NCBI GenBank assembly: GCA_946221765.1
Contig: CAMIMK010000218.1
Location: 1 to 5,683, forward strand
DNA: 5,683 nt
Source of the DNA: an uncultured Rhodovulum sp.
Lineage (GTDB): Bacteria > Pseudomonadota > Alphaproteobacteria > Rhodobacterales > Rhodobacteraceae
Reading direction: 5' to 3'
Shown here piece by piece: positions 4,790 to 5,683 of this stretch (positions within the stretch are counted from its first letter, which is position 1; every line of letters begins with the position of its first letter). Below the pieces are notes generated by a model, which saw only the letters and a list, made by a program, of their open reading frames with translations, ran no database searches and had not been told where the DNA came from. The position numbers and the translations under genes were made by a program.

Positions 4790-5683
4790 ATGCAACCCCC
4801 TGCCTTCCTCGATGTCGAACGCTCCGCCACGGGACGACGCTGGCTCGGCCCCTCCCCCGAGGAGGAGCGCCTGAGCCTCGCCATCGCCCAGTCCACCGGC
4901 CTGCCCGAGATCCTGGCCCGGATCCTCGCCAGCCGGGGCGTGGACCCGCAGGGGGTGGAGCTTTTCCTCGCGCCGTCGCTGCGGGCCCTGATGCCCGACC
5001 CCTCGACGCTGCGGGACATGGACCGGGCGGCGGAACGGCTGGTCACGGCCGTCCGGGAGCGCCAGCGCATCGCCGTCTTCGCCGATTATGACGTCGATGG
5101 CGGCGCCAGCGCGGCGCTCGTCATCAGCTGGCTGCGCGATCTGGGCCTGCCGGCGACCCTCTACGTGCCCGACCGGATCGAGGAGGGCTACGGCCCCAAC
5201 GTCCCGGCGATGCAGGCACTCGGCGCGCGGCACGACCTGATCCTCTGCCTCGACTGCGGCACGCTCAGTCACGCGCCCATCGCCGCGGCCGGCTGCGACG
5301 TGGTGGTCGCGGACCACCATCTCGGCGCCGAGACCCTGCCCCCCGCCGTGGCCGTGGTGAACCCGAACAGGCAGGACGAGAGCGGCACGCTCGGCTATCT
5401 CTGCGCGGCGGGCGTCACCTTCCTGCTCCTCGTCGCCGCCAACCGCCTGCTGCGGGCCGAGGGCGGGCCGCAGCCCGATCTCCTCGCCCTGCTCGATCTC
5501 GTGGCGCTGGCGACGGTCGCGGATGTGGCGCCGCTCGTCGGGCTCAACCGCGCCTTCGTCCGGCAGGGCCTTGCGGTCATGGCCGGACGTGGCCGTCCGG
5601 GGCTCGCCGCCCTCGCCGATGTCGCCGGACTGCGCCCGGGGGCGGGCGCCTACGGGCTCGGCTTCGTCCTCGGCCCCCGGATC
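4790..5683 (+). CDS. recJ: Single-stranded-DNA-specific exonuclease RecJ (partial, 3' end off window)
   Basis: The first 298 codons of RecJ, a cytosolic 5'-3' single-strand DNA exonuclease of the DHH phosphoesterase superfamily, used in RecF-pathway recombination, mismatch repair and base-excision repair. Translated by hand and open to the window edge. An N-terminal region (FLDVERSATGRRWLG) leads into the DHH domain: motif I ADYDVDGG (98-105; D99, D101, D103), motif II LDCGT (154-158; D155), motif III DHH (175-177), and ALATVADVAPL carrying D245, all Mn2+ ligands or their usual positions. The fragment stops at LGPRI, which in the family is followed by NAGGR, so roughly half of the usual 570-590 residues is missing, including DHHA1 and the OB-fold. 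The ATG at 4790 fits the family N-terminus. The ribosome-binding site is poor (GGGG 12 nt upstream). A TTG at 4754 is in frame but would add unrelated residues. Confidence 0.95.
   Translation, partial: MQPPAFLDVERSATGRRWLGPSPEEERLSLAIAQSTGLPEILARILASRGVDPQGVELFLAPSLRALMPDPSTLRDMDRAAERLVTAVRERQRIAVFADYDVDGGASAALVISWLRDLGLPATLYVPDRIEEGYGPNVPAMQALGARHDLILCLDCGTLSHAPIAAAGCDVVVADHHLGAETLPPAVAVVNPNRQDESGTLGYLCAAGVTFLLLVAANRLLRAEGGPQPDLLALLDLVALATVADVAPLVGLNRAFVRQGLAVMAGRGRPGLAALADVAGLRPGAGAYGLGFVLGPRI

Noticed and set aside
4225..5091. 288-codon plus-strand frame spanning DUF2794 and the start of recJ
   Set aside because: It is antisense to the DUF2794 gene and out of frame with recJ, both of which have family motifs.
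1..5683. Mobile element, defence system, CRISPR or toxin-antitoxin content
   Set aside because: No matching genes, long terminal repeats or regularly spaced repeats were seen. All complete genes are ordinary chromosomal families with uniform composition.

Overview
The window is about 70% G+C by eye and reads as an ordinary chromosomal segment of an alphaproteobacterium. The encoded proteins resemble, from memory of the families, those of the Rhodobacterales (Rhodobacter/Paracoccus relatives). The clearest pointers are a glyoxalase II with an FSADSLM metal-site variant, a DUF2794 protein (a family I know only from Alphaproteobacteria), a ClpA with an L-G-F ClpP-docking tripeptide, and a RecJ with motif I DYDVDGG. 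No database search was possible, so the taxon is an inference. I see no transposase, integrase, phage gene, CRISPR array, tRNA or rRNA, and no stretch of clearly foreign composition.

Layout. Positions 1-636 (minus) hold the first 212 codons of a SAM-dependent methyltransferase-like gene that runs off the left edge. It diverges from gloB (726-1493, plus), a complete hydroxyacylglutathione hydrolase. The 89 bp between them hold a possible promoter for the methyltransferase and three 11-bp tandem repeats just before the gloB ribosome-binding site. A 191-bp gap with a hairpin and a possible 15-codon leader ORF precedes clpA (1685-4015, plus), a full-length ClpA AAA+ unfoldase. clpA ends at a very strong intrinsic terminator (4043-4074). 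The following 240 bp hold no gene that I can support, only a possible nested stem. Then comes a convergent DUF2794 gene (4315-4653, minus). A 136-bp divergent gap with a short palindrome separates it from recJ (4790 to the right edge, plus), whose first 298 codons are present.

The genes do not form one pathway. GloB detoxifies methylglyoxal-derived thioesters, ClpA feeds substrates to the ClpP protease, RecJ is a 5'-3' single-strand DNA exonuclease used in repair, and the other two are of unknown specific function. Each gene appears to be its own transcription unit: every neighbouring pair is divergent, convergent or separated by a long leader. I did not find a new multi-gene system. The items most worth a second look are short non-coding elements: the 11-bp repeats before gloB, the clpA leader and the structured clpA/DUF2794 gap.
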